From Crocinitomicaceae bacterium (lineage in GTDB: Bacteria; Bacteroidota; Bacteroidia; Flavobacteriales_D; Crocinitomicaceae), in contig JAURGK010000022.1 of assembly GCA_030833845.1 (NCBI GenBank), positions 1-38,754 on the forward strand: a stretch of 38,754 nucleotides of DNA. The letters run 5' to 3'. Below are positions 1-8,484 of this stretch, piece by piece. The notes beneath the pieces are model-generated. The model saw only the letters and a list, made by a program, of their open reading frames with translations, did not search any database and had not been told where the DNA came from. Numbering within the stretch: the first letter of the stretch is position 1; the number at the start of each line of letters is the position of its first letter. The position numbers and the translations under genes were made by a program.

Positions 1-663
1 GGATAGGGCCTGTTGGTTTAAATCTGAAACGGTTACAAGGGCACCTTCCTTCACTAAATGCGCAACAAGGTAAGCACCAACGTGCCCAATACCTTGCACT
101 GCAATTTTTTTACCTGCTAAGGAATCGGTTCCATACTGATGCTTGGCTGCAGCCTTCATACCAACGTAAACACCAAGCGCTGTAACCGGCGAAGGATCGC
201 CACTTTTGCCTGGCAAACCAACAACGTACTTTGTTTCTTTACTTACCTGGAGCATATCTTCGGGGGAAATGCCTACATCTTCAGCTGTAATGTAGGATCC
301 GGCAAGCGTATTTACAAATTGGCCGAACCGTCTAAAAAGCGCTTCAGACTTCATTGATTTTGAATCGCCAATAATCACTGCCTTACCGCCACCTAGATTG
401 AGTTGAGAAATGGCATTTTTATAGGTCATTCCTCTTGACAAACGCAAAACATCTGTCAGGGCTTCCTGCTCGTTTTGATAATGCCACATGCGCGTTCCGC
501 CAAGAGCGGGTCCTAAAACCGTATTGTGTACTGCAATGATGGCCTTCAGACCGGTTGCATTGTCATTACAAAATAAAATGTGTTCATGACCTAGCGAATG
601 CATAGGTGCGAGAATGGGATTCAGAGAGGAATCGACCAATGGAGTAACGGTCAGATCTGACAT
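1..663 (-). CDS. Leucine dehydrogenase / Glu-Leu-Phe-Val dehydrogenase, 3' end cut by window edge
   Basis: This gene enters from the left edge; the first 221 residues are visible from an ATG at 661-663. The family catalyses NAD-dependent oxidative deamination of branched-chain amino acids in the cytoplasm. The translated N-terminal half shows the dimerisation/substrate domain with LGGTRMW (54-60), GMTYKNA with the substrate lysine K82, LGGGKAVIIGD with the catalytic lysine K94, and TAEDVG with the catalytic aspartate D129. The Rossmann domain begins near residue 185 with the nucleotide loop GIGHVG at 191-196. The short N-terminal region and the MTYKNA...NLGGGK spacing match leucine dehydrogenase better than the ~450-residue glutamate dehydrogenases, but valine or phenylalanine as substrate cannot be excluded. 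It is transcribed divergently from the ABC exporter. No break is seen in the visible part. Confidence 0.9.
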   Translation of the reverse strand, partial: MSDLTVTPLVDSSLNPILAPMHSLGHEHILFCNDNATGLKAIIAVHNTVLGPALGGTRMWHYQNEQEALTDVLRLSRGMTYKNAISQLNLGGGKAVIIGDSKSMKSEALFRRFGQFVNTLAGSYITAEDVGISPEDMLQVSKETKYVVGLPGKSGDPSPVTALGVYVGMKAAAKHQYGTDSLAGKKIAVQGIGHVGAYLVAHLVKEGALVTVSDLNQQALS

Positions 664-695
664 GTTTTTGAAAAGAGTTCGTTCACTAATTCTTA

Positions 696-728
696 TTTGA
701 CGTAACTTTACACGCTCAAATAACTTGG
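696..728 (+). promoter_or_regulatory. Probable promoter of the ABC exporter gene
   Basis: TTTG at 696-699 and TAACTTGG at 721-728 are separated by 21 nt and match the Bacteroidetes -33 (TTTG) and -7 (TAnnTTTG) elements with one mismatch. The box ends 18 nt before the ATG at 747. Confidence 0.5.
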
Positions 729-736
729 CAAAAGTA
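729..736 (-). promoter_or_regulatory. Possible -7 box for the leucine dehydrogenase gene
   Basis: CAAAAGTA on the plus strand reads TACTTTTG on the minus strand, a full TAnnTTTG match about 65 nt upstream of the dehydrogenase ATG. No clear -33 element was found at usual spacing, so this is tentative. Confidence 0.35.
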
Positions 737-746
737 GAAAAAAACA

Positions 747-2516
747 ATGAAGTCACTCCGATACATCAACAAATACTTTTTAAAGTACAAATGGCGTTTT
801 CTACTTGGCATTATTTTTACCGTGGTAAGCAATTATTTTGGCGTACAGATGCCTGCTTATTTCAGCGAGGCAATTAATCAGTTTCAATCGCCAAGCAATC
901 ACCTCAATACTACAAATGTTTTGTGGCTCGCACTTGAGCTTGGAGCAGTCTATATGGCATTTTCCATATTGAAAGGATTCTTCTTGTTTTTAATGCGCCA
1001 AACCATCATCGTGATGTCTCGATTTATTGAATTTGATCTCAAACAAGAAATCTACGGACAGTATCAAAATTTAGATCAAAGTTTCTATAAACAAAATGCC
1101 ACTGGCGATTTGATGAACCGCATATCTGAAGACGTGGGCTTGGTAAGAATGTATGCGGGCCCAGGAATGATGTATACCATCAATTTGGCGGTGAGTTTTA
1201 TTTTGATAGTCTCAAAAATGATCAGTATTTCACCAAGCCTAACGCTATTTGTTTTGCTTCCCCTGCCTATCATGTCTGTGCTGATTTATAAGGTTTCGTC
1301 AACGATGAACAAAATAAGCCTTGAAGTACAAAAAGAACAGTCCTTTTTGAGCACCTTGGCTCAGGAGTCATTTTCTGGAATTCGTATCATCAAGGCCTAC
1401 CAAAGAGAAGAGCAAACCAGTCAGAAAATCAGCGACTCGGCAGAACGTTATAAAAAACAAAGCATGCGCTTGGTGTTGGTCAATGCTTTTTTCAGCCCTA
1501 CGATTATTTTTCTCATTGGCCTGAGTTCTATGATAGCAATATATTACGGTGGGCTACTCACTTTTGAAAAAAAAATAAAAACTGGCGACATCGTAGCATT
1601 TATTATGTATATCACCAACCTTACTTGGCCATTTGCTAGCTTGGGTTGGATTTCTTCTATCATACAACGAGCGGCAGCCTCTCAACAACGCATCAACGAG
1701 TTTTTATTGAAAAAACCAAATATCAAAGATGAGGCTACAGCTACATGCCCTCTTGAAAATGGCATTAGTTTTGAAAAGGTGAGTTTTAACTACCCCAACA
1801 GTTCCAGTGTTATACTCAAGAACCTTTCCTTTGAAGTAAAACCAGGTGAAACGCTTGCAGTGATTGGCGCCACAGGATCAGGGAAAACAACTATTTGTAA
1901 TTTGATATCTCGATATTACGATGTAGGTCTGGGGCAAATCACAGTTGCCGATCAATCGCTTGAAAATTTTTCGCTAAAGCATTACCGAAATCAATTGGCT
2001 GTTGTTCCACAGGATGTTTTTCTATTTTCTGACAGTATTGAAAACAATTTAAAATTCGGTACGGAACGCACCGATGTCACTAGTGCAGAACTTCAAGAGG
2101 TCTGCAGCCAAGCCCACGTACTACACAACATTGAAAATTTTCAAGATGGATTCCAAACCATATTAGGTGAACGCGGTGTGAATCTAAGTGGAGGGCAAAA
2201 ACAAAGATTATCCATTGCCAGAGCCCTACTCAGAAAACCAAAACTACTCGTCCTAGACGATTGTCTCAGTGCTGTCGATACCGAAACAGAAGAAATAATT
2301 CTCAATGGGCTACAAAAAACTGCAGACCAAAGAGCCACAATCATTGTTTCTCATCGTATTTCCTCCATCCGAAATGCTACCAAGATCATAGTTTTAGAAG
2401 CGGGGGAAATCATTGAAAGTGGCACCCACGAACAATTACTAACCAAAAAAGGCGCCTACTTTGAAATGTATCAATTCCAATTAGAGAAAGAAAAACAGGA
2501 CTCCAATCCACTCTAA
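747..2516 (+). CDS. ABC exporter, fused permease and ATPase (MsbA/multidrug type)
   Basis: A 589-residue half-transporter expected to work as a homodimer in the inner membrane, exporting lipid or a hydrophobic compound. Residues about 15-320 form a type I exporter membrane domain with six hydrophobic segments. The nucleotide-binding domain covers about 340-580, with Walker A GATGSGKTT, Q-loop (VVPQDVFLF), signature LSGGQKQR, Walker B LLVLDDCLS and the H-loop VSHRI. Length is normal for MsbA/BmrA-like proteins. Walker B carries DD rather than DE after the hydrophobic strand, so the usual catalytic glutamate is an aspartate; this is common in one half of heterodimeric exporters but no second half-transporter is adjacent. 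The substrate cannot be read from sequence. The start follows an A-rich stretch and a promoter-like pair. Confidence 0.9.
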   Translation: MKSLRYINKYFLKYKWRFLLGIIFTVVSNYFGVQMPAYFSEAINQFQSPSNHLNTTNVLWLALELGAVYMAFSILKGFFLFLMRQTIIVMSRFIEFDLKQEIYGQYQNLDQSFYKQNATGDLMNRISEDVGLVRMYAGPGMMYTINLAVSFILIVSKMISISPSLTLFVLLPLPIMSVLIYKVSSTMNKISLEVQKEQSFLSTLAQESFSGIRIIKAYQREEQTSQKISDSAERYKKQSMRLVLVNAFFSPTIIFLIGLSSMIAIYYGGLLTFEKKIKTGDIVAFIMYITNLTWPFASLGWISSIIQRAAASQQRINEFLLKKPNIKDEATATCPLENGISFEKVSFNYPNSSSVILKNLSFEVKPGETLAVIGATGSGKTTICNLISRYYDVGLGQITVADQSLENFSLKHYRNQLAVVPQDVFLFSDSIENNLKFGTERTDVTSAELQEVCSQAHVLHNIENFQDGFQTILGERGVNLSGGQKQRLSIARALLRKPKLLVLDDCLSAVDTETEEIILNGLQKTADQRATIIVSHRISSIRNATKIIVLEAGEIIESGTHEQLLTKKGAYFEMYQFQLEKEKQDSNPL

Positions 2517-2592
2517 ACCCTTTTATTTACGTACATTTTATTGAATCATTAAGGTATTGTTAAAGTTATTAACGACGATTTGTTTGTCTTTT

Positions 2593-2627
2593 TTTGAAAC
2601 CTCAACGCAATCGATTGCGTATATTCG
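2593..2627 (+). promoter_or_regulatory. Probable promoter of the outer-membrane barrel gene
   Basis: TTTG at 2593-2596 and TATATTCG at 2620-2627 (one mismatch to TAnnTTTG) are 23 nt apart. An A-rich leader of about 20 nt leads to the ATG at 2653, the usual substitute for a Shine-Dalgarno in this phylum. Confidence 0.5.
2605..2620. promoter_or_regulatory. Perfect 16-bp palindrome, candidate operator
   Basis: ACGCAATCGATTGCGT is identical to its reverse complement. It fills most of the spacer between the -33-like and -7-like elements of the following gene, where a bound dimeric regulator would control RNA polymerase access. No regulator gene is adjacent. Confidence 0.5.
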
Positions 2628-2652
2628 GCTAAACCAATTAAAACAAACAACT

Positions 2653-3357
2653 ATGAAAAAATTAATGATTTTTGTAGGAGCGTTAACATTGACTGGGTCA
2701 TTGTTTGCTCAAAAGCCTTCTTCTGATGATGCTAAATATTCATTGGAAGGTTTAGCTAACCTCAATACTACTGATGGTATGAGTTGGACTGCACCAAATT
2801 TGCGTTTGCGTTATTTTGTCAATGACAATATTGCAGCGCGCGTACAATTTGGATTTGGTGGAGATGGCACTTCTGTGGCTTCAACACCTAGTTCTGAATC
2901 TTATACCTATTATGAAAATCCAGATGGTTCAGGCGCTACAGGTACTGTAGACATTTCTCGTAGTCAATGGAATTTAAGCCTTGGAGCTGAATACCACCTT
3001 TCTGGAACAGATAGAATGTCTCCATATTTCTCTGCTGGGCTTAATTTCGGAGCTGGTTCATATGAAGAAAATTGGAAAAATTCAGATGGATCAGCATATA
3101 GCGCTGTGATTACTGAAGCGAACATCACTGGTGGTTACAGCTCTATGGGCTTTGGTATCGGTGCTGGTTTTGATTATTATGTTGCAGACAATCTTTACTT
3201 AGGTTTGGAAATGAACCTCAATACTGTAACAGTAAACAATGATCCAACAAACGTAACAGTAATGGGTAATGCATATGGATTTGTTCCAGAAAACACCATG
3301 AAATACACCAACCTTGGTGCAGCGCACGGCTCTGTACGTATTGGTTGGAGATTCTAA
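2653..3357 (+). CDS. Small outer-membrane beta-barrel protein
   Basis: Starting at the ATG at 2653, the product is 234 residues with a clear signal peptide (MKKLMIFVGALTLTGSLFAQ) cleaved near the glutamine. An upstream in-frame start at 2557 would add 32 residues that bury the signal peptide, so it was rejected. The mature part alternates aromatic and polar residues with glycine turns (FGFGGDGT, LSLGAEYHLSG, SAGLNFGAGSYE, GIGAGFDYYV, LGLEMNLNTV) and ends in RIGWRF; the terminal phenylalanine is the classic outer-membrane barrel signature. About eight to ten strands fit an OmpA/OmpW-like or OmpX-like barrel. The role is unknown. It is monocistronic, bounded by its own promoter and a strong terminator, and codon use suggests good expression. 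Expression may be regulated through the palindrome upstream. Confidence 0.8.
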   Translation: MKKLMIFVGALTLTGSLFAQKPSSDDAKYSLEGLANLNTTDGMSWTAPNLRLRYFVNDNIAARVQFGFGGDGTSVASTPSSESYTYYENPDGSGATGTVDISRSQWNLSLGAEYHLSGTDRMSPYFSAGLNFGAGSYEENWKNSDGSAYSAVITEANITGGYSSMGFGIGAGFDYYVADNLYLGLEMNLNTVTVNNDPTNVTVMGNAYGFVPENTMKYTNLGAAHGSVRIGWRF

Positions 3358-3380
3358 TGTGAATTAACCTTAATAGTTGA

Positions 3381-3406
3381 AAGGGGGCTTCGGCCCCCTT
3401 TTTTAT
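3381..3406 (+). terminator. Rho-independent terminator after the barrel gene
   Basis: AAGGGGGC (3381-3388), UUCG tetraloop (3389-3392), GCCCCCTT (3393-3400), then a T run. Perfect 8-bp stem capped by an exceptionally stable loop. Confidence 0.93.
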
Positions 3407-3424
3407 TGGTCTTTTGAAAAATAG

Positions 3425-3432
3425 TACCTTTG
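3425..3432 (+). promoter_or_regulatory. -7 box of the ComB-like gene, 4 nt before ATG
   Basis: TACCTTTG fits TAnnTTTG exactly. A TTG at 3406-3408 lies 16 nt upstream. With the box ending 4 nt before the ATG, transcription would start at or next to the start codon. Confidence 0.55.
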
Positions 3433-3436
3433 TAGC

Positions 3437-4165
3437 ATGGATACAAGAAAACACGTCGAGGTTTGTTTTACTCCTGGCGAATACCCTTATTACAAAGATG
3501 AATTTGAAATTGTGGTCGTTATTGATGTACTGCGCGCCACTTCGGCCATATGTGCCGCTTTTGACAATGGTATCAATTCTATTATTCCCGTTCCTACCGT
3601 TGAAGAAGCTTGGCAATACAAACAACAAGGATTTTTAGCAGGCGCCGAACGCAAAGGTCAAATCGTGGAGGGTTTTGATTTTGGTAATTCTCCCTTTTCT
3701 TACATGCGCAAAGACTTCAAAGGAAAAGATGTTGTATTGACTACCACAAACGGAACCAAGTCCTTGGATGTAGCTAAAGACGCAGAAATTGTCGTAGTGG
3801 GTTCTTTGCTCAACTTAGACGCCTTGTGCCACTGGCTTGAAAAACAAGATAAAAATGTATTGTGTCTCTGCTCTGGCTGGCAAGACAAATTCAATTTGGA
3901 GGATACGATCTGTGCTGGAGCAATTTGTCAGTATTTAATCGGAACCGGCAATTATATTTCTGATGAAGACTCTTCTATTGCCGCTAAGTATCTCTACCTT
4001 TCTGCCAAGGACAATTACCTTGGTTATCTAAAATCGAGTTCACACCGCAGAAGGCTTAAAAATCTCAACCTCAACGAGGATATCAAGTATTGTCTGACAC
4101 CCAATCAAACGGATGTTATCCCAATACTTCAGGATGGTAAACTTATCGATATTTCAAAAATCTAA
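3437..4165 (+). CDS. comB: 2-phosphosulfolactate phosphatase family protein (ComB-like)
   Basis: A 242-residue cytoplasmic protein of the ComB family, whose founding member hydrolyses 2-phosphosulfolactate to sulfolactate in archaeal coenzyme M synthesis with Mg2+. Family motifs are present: VIDVLRATSAI near 30, AGAERKG near 70, GFDFGNSP near 80, VVLTTTNGTKSL near 98, CSGW near 147 and EDTICAGA near 156. Length is typical. The in vivo substrate in Bacteroidota is not settled, and no ComA or ComC homologue lies nearby, so coenzyme M synthesis should not be assumed. The start is fixed by the TAnnTTTG box 4 nt upstream. The 3' end overlaps the next gene, suggesting coupled translation with the zinc phospholipase, but no functional link is obvious. 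Confidence 0.85.
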   Translation: MDTRKHVEVCFTPGEYPYYKDEFEIVVVIDVLRATSAICAAFDNGINSIIPVPTVEEAWQYKQQGFLAGAERKGQIVEGFDFGNSPFSYMRKDFKGKDVVLTTTNGTKSLDVAKDAEIVVVGSLLNLDALCHWLEKQDKNVLCLCSGWQDKFNLEDTICAGAICQYLIGTGNYISDEDSSIAAKYLYLSAKDNYLGYLKSSSHRRRLKNLNLNEDIKYCLTPNQTDVIPILQDGKLIDISKI

Positions 4166-5138
4166 ACAGTATGCTTTTGCTTTGGCGGGAATCTTATTTC
4201 TCAGTGGCCAAAGTACACAATCGAGCAATTGGGGCTTTGCTGGCCATGAGCGCATTAATGAATTTGCTATCTATTTGCTCCCAAGTAAGCTTCAAGCCTT
4301 TTTTATACAACACTTACCATACCTAGTAAGCCAATCCGTGGCACCTGATAAGCGTAGGTATATTTCCGAATTTGAAGCCCCTAGGCATTACATAGATTTA
4401 GATCATTACTACACCAAAGGGCAAGACCCCTTTTGGAATTTACCCCAAAGTTGGCAAGGTGCAGTGGATTGCCATTCCGAAGACACCCTACAAGCCTATG
4501 GCATCGTGCCCTGGCACGTGATTCATATGAAATACAGCTTGCAAAAAGCATTTGAAAGTAAAGATCTAGATCTTACGCTAAAATACGCCGCGGAAATTGG
4601 GCATTACATTGCCGATGCCCATGTTCCTTTGCATACCACCGAGAATTACAACGGGCAGCTTACTAACCAACATGGGATTCATGGTCTTTGGGAAAGCCGT
4701 TTGGTTGAAATCCAAGCCGATAAATACAATTATTGGATTGGACCAGCGCAATACATCCCCTCTATTTCTAAAGCCATATGGGCTGCGGTGCGCAGCTCCC
4801 ATGCGGCACTAGATTCAGTTCTTGGTTTAGAAAAGGAAATTAGTGCTCGTATGCTACCGAGTGAAAAATACAGCTACGAACAACGCGGCAGCACACTCAT
4901 TAAGGTGTATTCTCGAGACTTTTGCGCCCATTACCACCGTGCCCTCAATGGCATGGTAGAGCGGCGAATGCGCGCTGCAATATTAATGATCAGCAGTGTG
5001 TGGTACACCGCATGGGTAGATGCAGGACAACCCAACTTATTGGAATTTCAAGTGAAAATACATGAATCTCCTACGCAACTTGATGTTGACTCAACGCATA
5101 AATTAAGCACTCGTTGGAAACAACGAAATTGCCATTAA
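4134..5138 (+). CDS. Zinc-dependent phospholipase C / S1-P1 nuclease-like secreted enzyme
   Basis: A roughly 334-residue exported hydrolase with the S1/P1 nuclease-phospholipase C fold, which uses a three-zinc site to cleave phosphodiesters. Putative zinc ligands follow the family order: the Trp/His of NWGFAGHERIN just after the signal peptide, the Asp/His of RHYIDLDHY, the His of PWHVIHMKYSL, and the Asp and His residues of GHYIADAHVPLHTTENY; the downstream GLWESRLVE supplies the Glu. The first ~30 residues are a basic stretch and a hydrophobic core (AFALAGILFLSG), so the active enzyme is periplasmic or extracellular. ATG codons at 4134 and 4113 both lie inside the ComB-like gene; the later one was chosen for signal-peptide length. 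The stop overlaps the convergent ettA stop by 4 nt. Whether it cuts nucleic acid or phospholipid cannot be told. Confidence 0.82.
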   Translation: MVNLSIFQKSKQYAFALAGILFLSGQSTQSSNWGFAGHERINEFAIYLLPSKLQAFFIQHLPYLVSQSVAPDKRRYISEFEAPRHYIDLDHYYTKGQDPFWNLPQSWQGAVDCHSEDTLQAYGIVPWHVIHMKYSLQKAFESKDLDLTLKYAAEIGHYIADAHVPLHTTENYNGQLTNQHGIHGLWESRLVEIQADKYNYWIGPAQYIPSISKAIWAAVRSSHAALDSVLGLEKEISARMLPSEKYSYEQRGSTLIKVYSRDFCAHYHRALNGMVERRMRAAILMISSVWYTAWVDAGQPNLLEFQVKIHESPTQLDVDSTHKLSTRWKQRNCH

Positions 5139-6817
5139 CTTAAACTTCTATAGCGAATGCGCTTAGGCCCTGAGTCGCCAAGGCGTTTTTTGCGGTTTTC
5201 TTCGTATTCCGAGTAAGAACCTTCGAACCAATAAACTTGCGAATCGCCTTCGAAAGCTAAAATATGCGTACAAATGCGGTCCAAAAACCAGCGGTCGTGA
5301 GAGATTACCACCGCACAGCCAGCAAAGTTCTCGATGCCTTCTTCTAAGGCGCGCAGTGTATTGACGTCAATATCATTGGTAGGCTCATCGAGCAAAAGCA
5401 CGTTGGCTTCTGTTTTGAGTGTCATGGCTAAATGCAAGCGGTTGCGCTCCCCACCCGATAGAATGCCTACTTTTTTATTTTGATCTGAGCCATTGAAGTT
5501 GAATTTTGAAAGGTAAGCTCGTGAATTAATTTTTTGATTTCCTACCTCGACATATTCAAGGCCGTTGGAAACCACATCGAAAACTGATTTATCAGGGTGT
5601 ATATCTTTATGTGTTTGATCCACATAGCCAATTTTAACTGTGTCTCCAACGGTGAATTCACCCTTGTCTGGAGCAAGTTCAGCCATGATCATTTTAAATA
5701 TGGTTGTTTTACCAGCACCATTAGGACCAATAATTCCAACGATTCCGGCCGGTGGCAATTTAAAGTTGAGATCATCATAAAGGAGTTTGTCTCCAAAAGC
5801 CTTGGCCACATGATTGGCATCAATGACGTTGTTACCTAAACGCGGGCCATTGGGAATTGGAATTTCCAATTTAGCTTCTTTTTCACGGGCGTCTTCGGAG
5901 AGCATTTTATCATAATTCTGCAAGCGCGCCTTACTTTTGGCCTGACGAGCCTTAGGGTTCATGCGTACCCATTCAAGCTCGCGGGCCAACATTTTTTGTC
6001 GTTTCGATTCTGATTTCTCCTCTTCTTGCAGTCGCTTTCCTTTTTGTTCAAGCCATGAGGTATAATTTCCTTTCCATGGAATGCCCTCACCCCTATCTAG
6101 TTCTAAAATCCAGCCTGCTACATTATCTAGGAAATAACGGTCGTGGGTAACGGCAATAACCGTTCCCTTGTATTGCTGTAAGTGCTGTTCAAGCCAATCA
6201 ATGGATTCAGCGTCGAGGTGGTTAGTTGGCTCATCGAGTAACAAGACGTCCGGATTCTGCAATAGCAATCTACAAAGTGCAACTCTTCTTCGCTCTCCAC
6301 CGGAGAGTGTTCCAATTAATTGATCGTCTGGGGGGCAACGCAATGCATCCATGGCGCGCTCAATTTTATTATCGAGTTCCCATGCATCGAGCGCATCAAT
6401 TTTATCTTGAACCTCTCCTTGACGTGCAATAAGCTTGTCCATTTTATCAGGATCAGAAAGCACCTCTTCGTCCATGAAGGCGTTGTTAATTTCTTCGTAT
6501 TCGGCCAATACATCGACAATTTCCTGAGCCCCTTCTAGCACAATATCCCGGACAGTTCTTTGAGGGTCTAGCTCTGGCTCTTGCGGCAAGTAACCAACAG
6601 AATAACCTTGAGAGAACACCACTTCTCCTTGAAATGCATTGTCTAGCCCAGCAATGATCTTCATCACCGTAGATTTACCCGAACCATTTAAGCCGATGAT
6701 GCCAATTTTAGCCCCATAGAAAAAGGAGAGGTAAATGTTTTTGATAATTTGCTTTCCTTGAGGAGTCACCTTAGAGACCCCAACCATAGAAAAAATTATT
6801 TTTTTGTCTTCAGACAT
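5135..6817 (-). CDS. ettA: Energy-dependent translational throttle protein EttA (ABC-F)
   Basis: A 560-residue soluble protein with two ABC ATPase domains and no membrane part, very close in layout to E. coli EttA (555 residues), which binds the ribosomal E site and tunes entry into elongation according to ATP/ADP. The first domain has Walker A GLNGSGKST near residue 42, signature LSGGERRRVAL near 168 and Walker B LLLDEPTNHLDAES. The helical linker near 240-300 contains WVRMNPKARQAKSKAR, the charged arm that contacts the P-site tRNA. The second domain has GPNGAGKTT, LSGGERNRLHLA and LLLDEPTNDIDVNT. The C-terminus RIRYRSLS is also EttA-like. It starts 6 nt after the stop of ctpA and is probably co-transcribed with it. 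Confidence 0.95.
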   Translation of the reverse strand: MSEDKKIIFSMVGVSKVTPQGKQIIKNIYLSFFYGAKIGIIGLNGSGKSTVMKIIAGLDNAFQGEVVFSQGYSVGYLPQEPELDPQRTVRDIVLEGAQEIVDVLAEYEEINNAFMDEEVLSDPDKMDKLIARQGEVQDKIDALDAWELDNKIERAMDALRCPPDDQLIGTLSGGERRRVALCRLLLQNPDVLLLDEPTNHLDAESIDWLEQHLQQYKGTVIAVTHDRYFLDNVAGWILELDRGEGIPWKGNYTSWLEQKGKRLQEEEKSESKRQKMLARELEWVRMNPKARQAKSKARLQNYDKMLSEDAREKEAKLEIPIPNGPRLGNNVIDANHVAKAFGDKLLYDDLNFKLPPAGIVGIIGPNGAGKTTIFKMIMAELAPDKGEFTVGDTVKIGYVDQTHKDIHPDKSVFDVVSNGLEYVEVGNQKINSRAYLSKFNFNGSDQNKKVGILSGGERNRLHLAMTLKTEANVLLLDEPTNDIDVNTLRALEEGIENFAGCAVVISHDRWFLDRICTHILAFEGDSQVYWFEGSYSEYEENRKKRLGDSGPKRIRYRSLS

Positions 6818-6823
6818 ATGATT

Positions 6824-8410
6824 TTATTTATCGAGTTCGAATTGATTGTATTGTTTGCTTTCAATGACCTCAATTGCTTTTTGTAAAATCTCATTGGTGT
6901 CATTATAAATTTGAAACATTTCGTTCGTCCCCCAAAGATCTTGGGCTATCACGGCCTTGAGTCTCAATTTAAGTAAGGATTCTGAAGTTGCATATTGCTC
7001 GGCATCAAATTCAATAGCTGGTGCTTCTTTTTCGATGTATGCAAAAAATTCATCCATGAACTGTCCATCCAGATTAAAATTGTTTTTAAAATCAATGAAT
7101 TGAGGATAGGTATTTTTAAGTTCAGCACGATGGGCATTGATGTACTGAAAAGCAAAGCTATTTACATGCCCACCCCTAATCACCTCTGAGAAGTAAGTGG
7201 AGTTTTCTGTAGTATCGAGCGGGACAAATACATCGGGCATGATTCCACCACCGCCATAAACAACACGCTTGGTTTTAAGGGTATGAAACATAAGTGAATC
7301 GGGCATTTTAATGGAATCTTTTAAGAAAAATTCACCGTTCAAATATCGCTGATTGAGGTCTTTACGATAGGTTTCTGTGTCTTGATATGGTTTTTGGATG
7401 TGCCTTCCTGTGGGAGTGTAGTAACGGGCGATAGTCAGGCGCATCTCCGAACCATCGCTAAGGGGCATTGGGCGCTGTACTAAACCTTTACCATAAGACC
7501 TACGGCCAACAATCAAGCCGCGATCCCAATCTTGAATTGCTCCTGAAAGAATTTCACTAGCGCTGGCACTGTATTCATCGGTGAGTAGAATTAATTGACC
7601 TTTTTCAAACATGCCGTTTTTTGCTGCCTTCAAATCAGAGCGGGGCTGAGCTCGGCCCTCGGAATAGACAATGAGCTTATCGCCACTCAAGAATTCATCG
7701 GCCAATTTATGGGCCGCATCGAGCAGGCCTCCGCCATTGCCTTGCAAATCAAAAATTAGAGATTTCATCCCTTGACTTTTCAAATCTTGCAGCGCATTTT
7801 GCACCTCTTGAACAGTGGTTCTAGAAAAACTGTTCAGTTTAATGTATCCGATTTCTTTGTCAATCATATAGGCCGCATCGACAGAAAATACAGGGATTTT
7901 ATCACGTGTGATATTGAAATCAACCAATTTGCCCTTGCGATTGACAGTCACCTTGACCTTTGTACCCAAATCTCCCATGAGTTTTTGTCTCACATCATTA
8001 TTCTTTATGCCAATACCCGCCACATTTTTATTATCTACCATGACAATTTGGTCTCCAGGCAAGATACCTAGTTTTTCAGAAGGCCCACCTGGAATCGTTG
8101 CTACTACGCTGATCGTATCTTTCACAAGTTGAAAACGCACCCCAATACCAACAAAACTTCCGTTGATTTGCATTTGAGCATCATCGAGTTCTTCCTTTGG
8201 AATATACGTACTATGCGGGTCTAGTTCTTCTAAAAGTGCCACGATTGCCGCATCAGAGATTTGAGCCGTATTAGGCGCGTCCACATAATATCTCTCTACA
8301 TTATAGATAACTTCAGTCAGTTTTCGTGCTGCACTTGCAGCGGCATCTGGTTGTTGCGCATACATTAATGAACCAAGACAAAGACATAATAACAGTGAAA
8401 TTTGACGCAT
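6824..8410 (-). CDS. S41 family C-terminal processing protease (CtpA-like)
   Basis: A 528-residue exported serine protease that trims or degrades periplasmic proteins from their C-termini. A signal peptide (MRQISLLLCLCLGSLMYAQ) is followed by an N-terminal helical region with the LDPHSTYIP motif (63-71), a PDZ domain at about 80-165 (GSFVGIGV, GILPGDQIV), and the S41 catalytic core at about 185-340. The Ser/Lys dyad is S283 in YSASASEI and K308 in RRSYGKGL, 25 residues apart as in tail-specific proteases; YYTPTGRHIQKPY marks the end of the core. The remaining ~150 residues are a Bacteroidetes-style C-terminal extension. It is first in a probable two-gene operon with ettA and has a TATTTTTG box 19 nt before the ATG. 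Confidence 0.93.
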   Translation of the reverse strand: MRQISLLLCLCLGSLMYAQQPDAAASAARKLTEVIYNVERYYVDAPNTAQISDAAIVALLEELDPHSTYIPKEELDDAQMQINGSFVGIGVRFQLVKDTISVVATIPGGPSEKLGILPGDQIVMVDNKNVAGIGIKNNDVRQKLMGDLGTKVKVTVNRKGKLVDFNITRDKIPVFSVDAAYMIDKEIGYIKLNSFSRTTVQEVQNALQDLKSQGMKSLIFDLQGNGGGLLDAAHKLADEFLSGDKLIVYSEGRAQPRSDLKAAKNGMFEKGQLILLTDEYSASASEILSGAIQDWDRGLIVGRRSYGKGLVQRPMPLSDGSEMRLTIARYYTPTGRHIQKPYQDTETYRKDLNQRYLNGEFFLKDSIKMPDSLMFHTLKTKRVVYGGGGIMPDVFVPLDTTENSTYFSEVIRGGHVNSFAFQYINAHRAELKNTYPQFIDFKNNFNLDGQFMDEFFAYIEKEAPAIEFDAEQYATSESLLKLRLKAVIAQDLWGTNEMFQIYNDTNEILQKAIEVIESKQYNQFELDK

Positions 8411-8429
8411 AAAGTAATTTTTAGAATTA

Positions 8430-8437
8430 CAAAAATA
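8430..8437 (-). promoter_or_regulatory. -7 box upstream of ctpA-like gene
   Basis: CAAAAATA on the plus strand reads TATTTTTG on the minus strand, an exact TAnnTTTG match ending 19 nt before the ATG. No clear -33 element. Confidence 0.45.
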
Positions 8438-8468
8438 AGTACTCCAATTTCAAATTGAACAGAAAGTT

Positions 8469-8476
8469 TAACTTTG
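8469..8476 (+). promoter_or_regulatory. -7 box of the DUF2459 gene
   Basis: TAACTTTG is an exact TAnnTTTG match lying 8 nt before the ATG at 8485 and only 2 nt before the ATG at 8479. This argues for the later start. Confidence 0.5.
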
Positions 8477-8484
8477 TTATGCAC

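Noticed and set aside
2557..2652. Extended N-terminus of the outer-membrane barrel protein
   Set aside because: It starts inside the promoter/palindrome region and would bury a clear signal peptide that begins at 2653.
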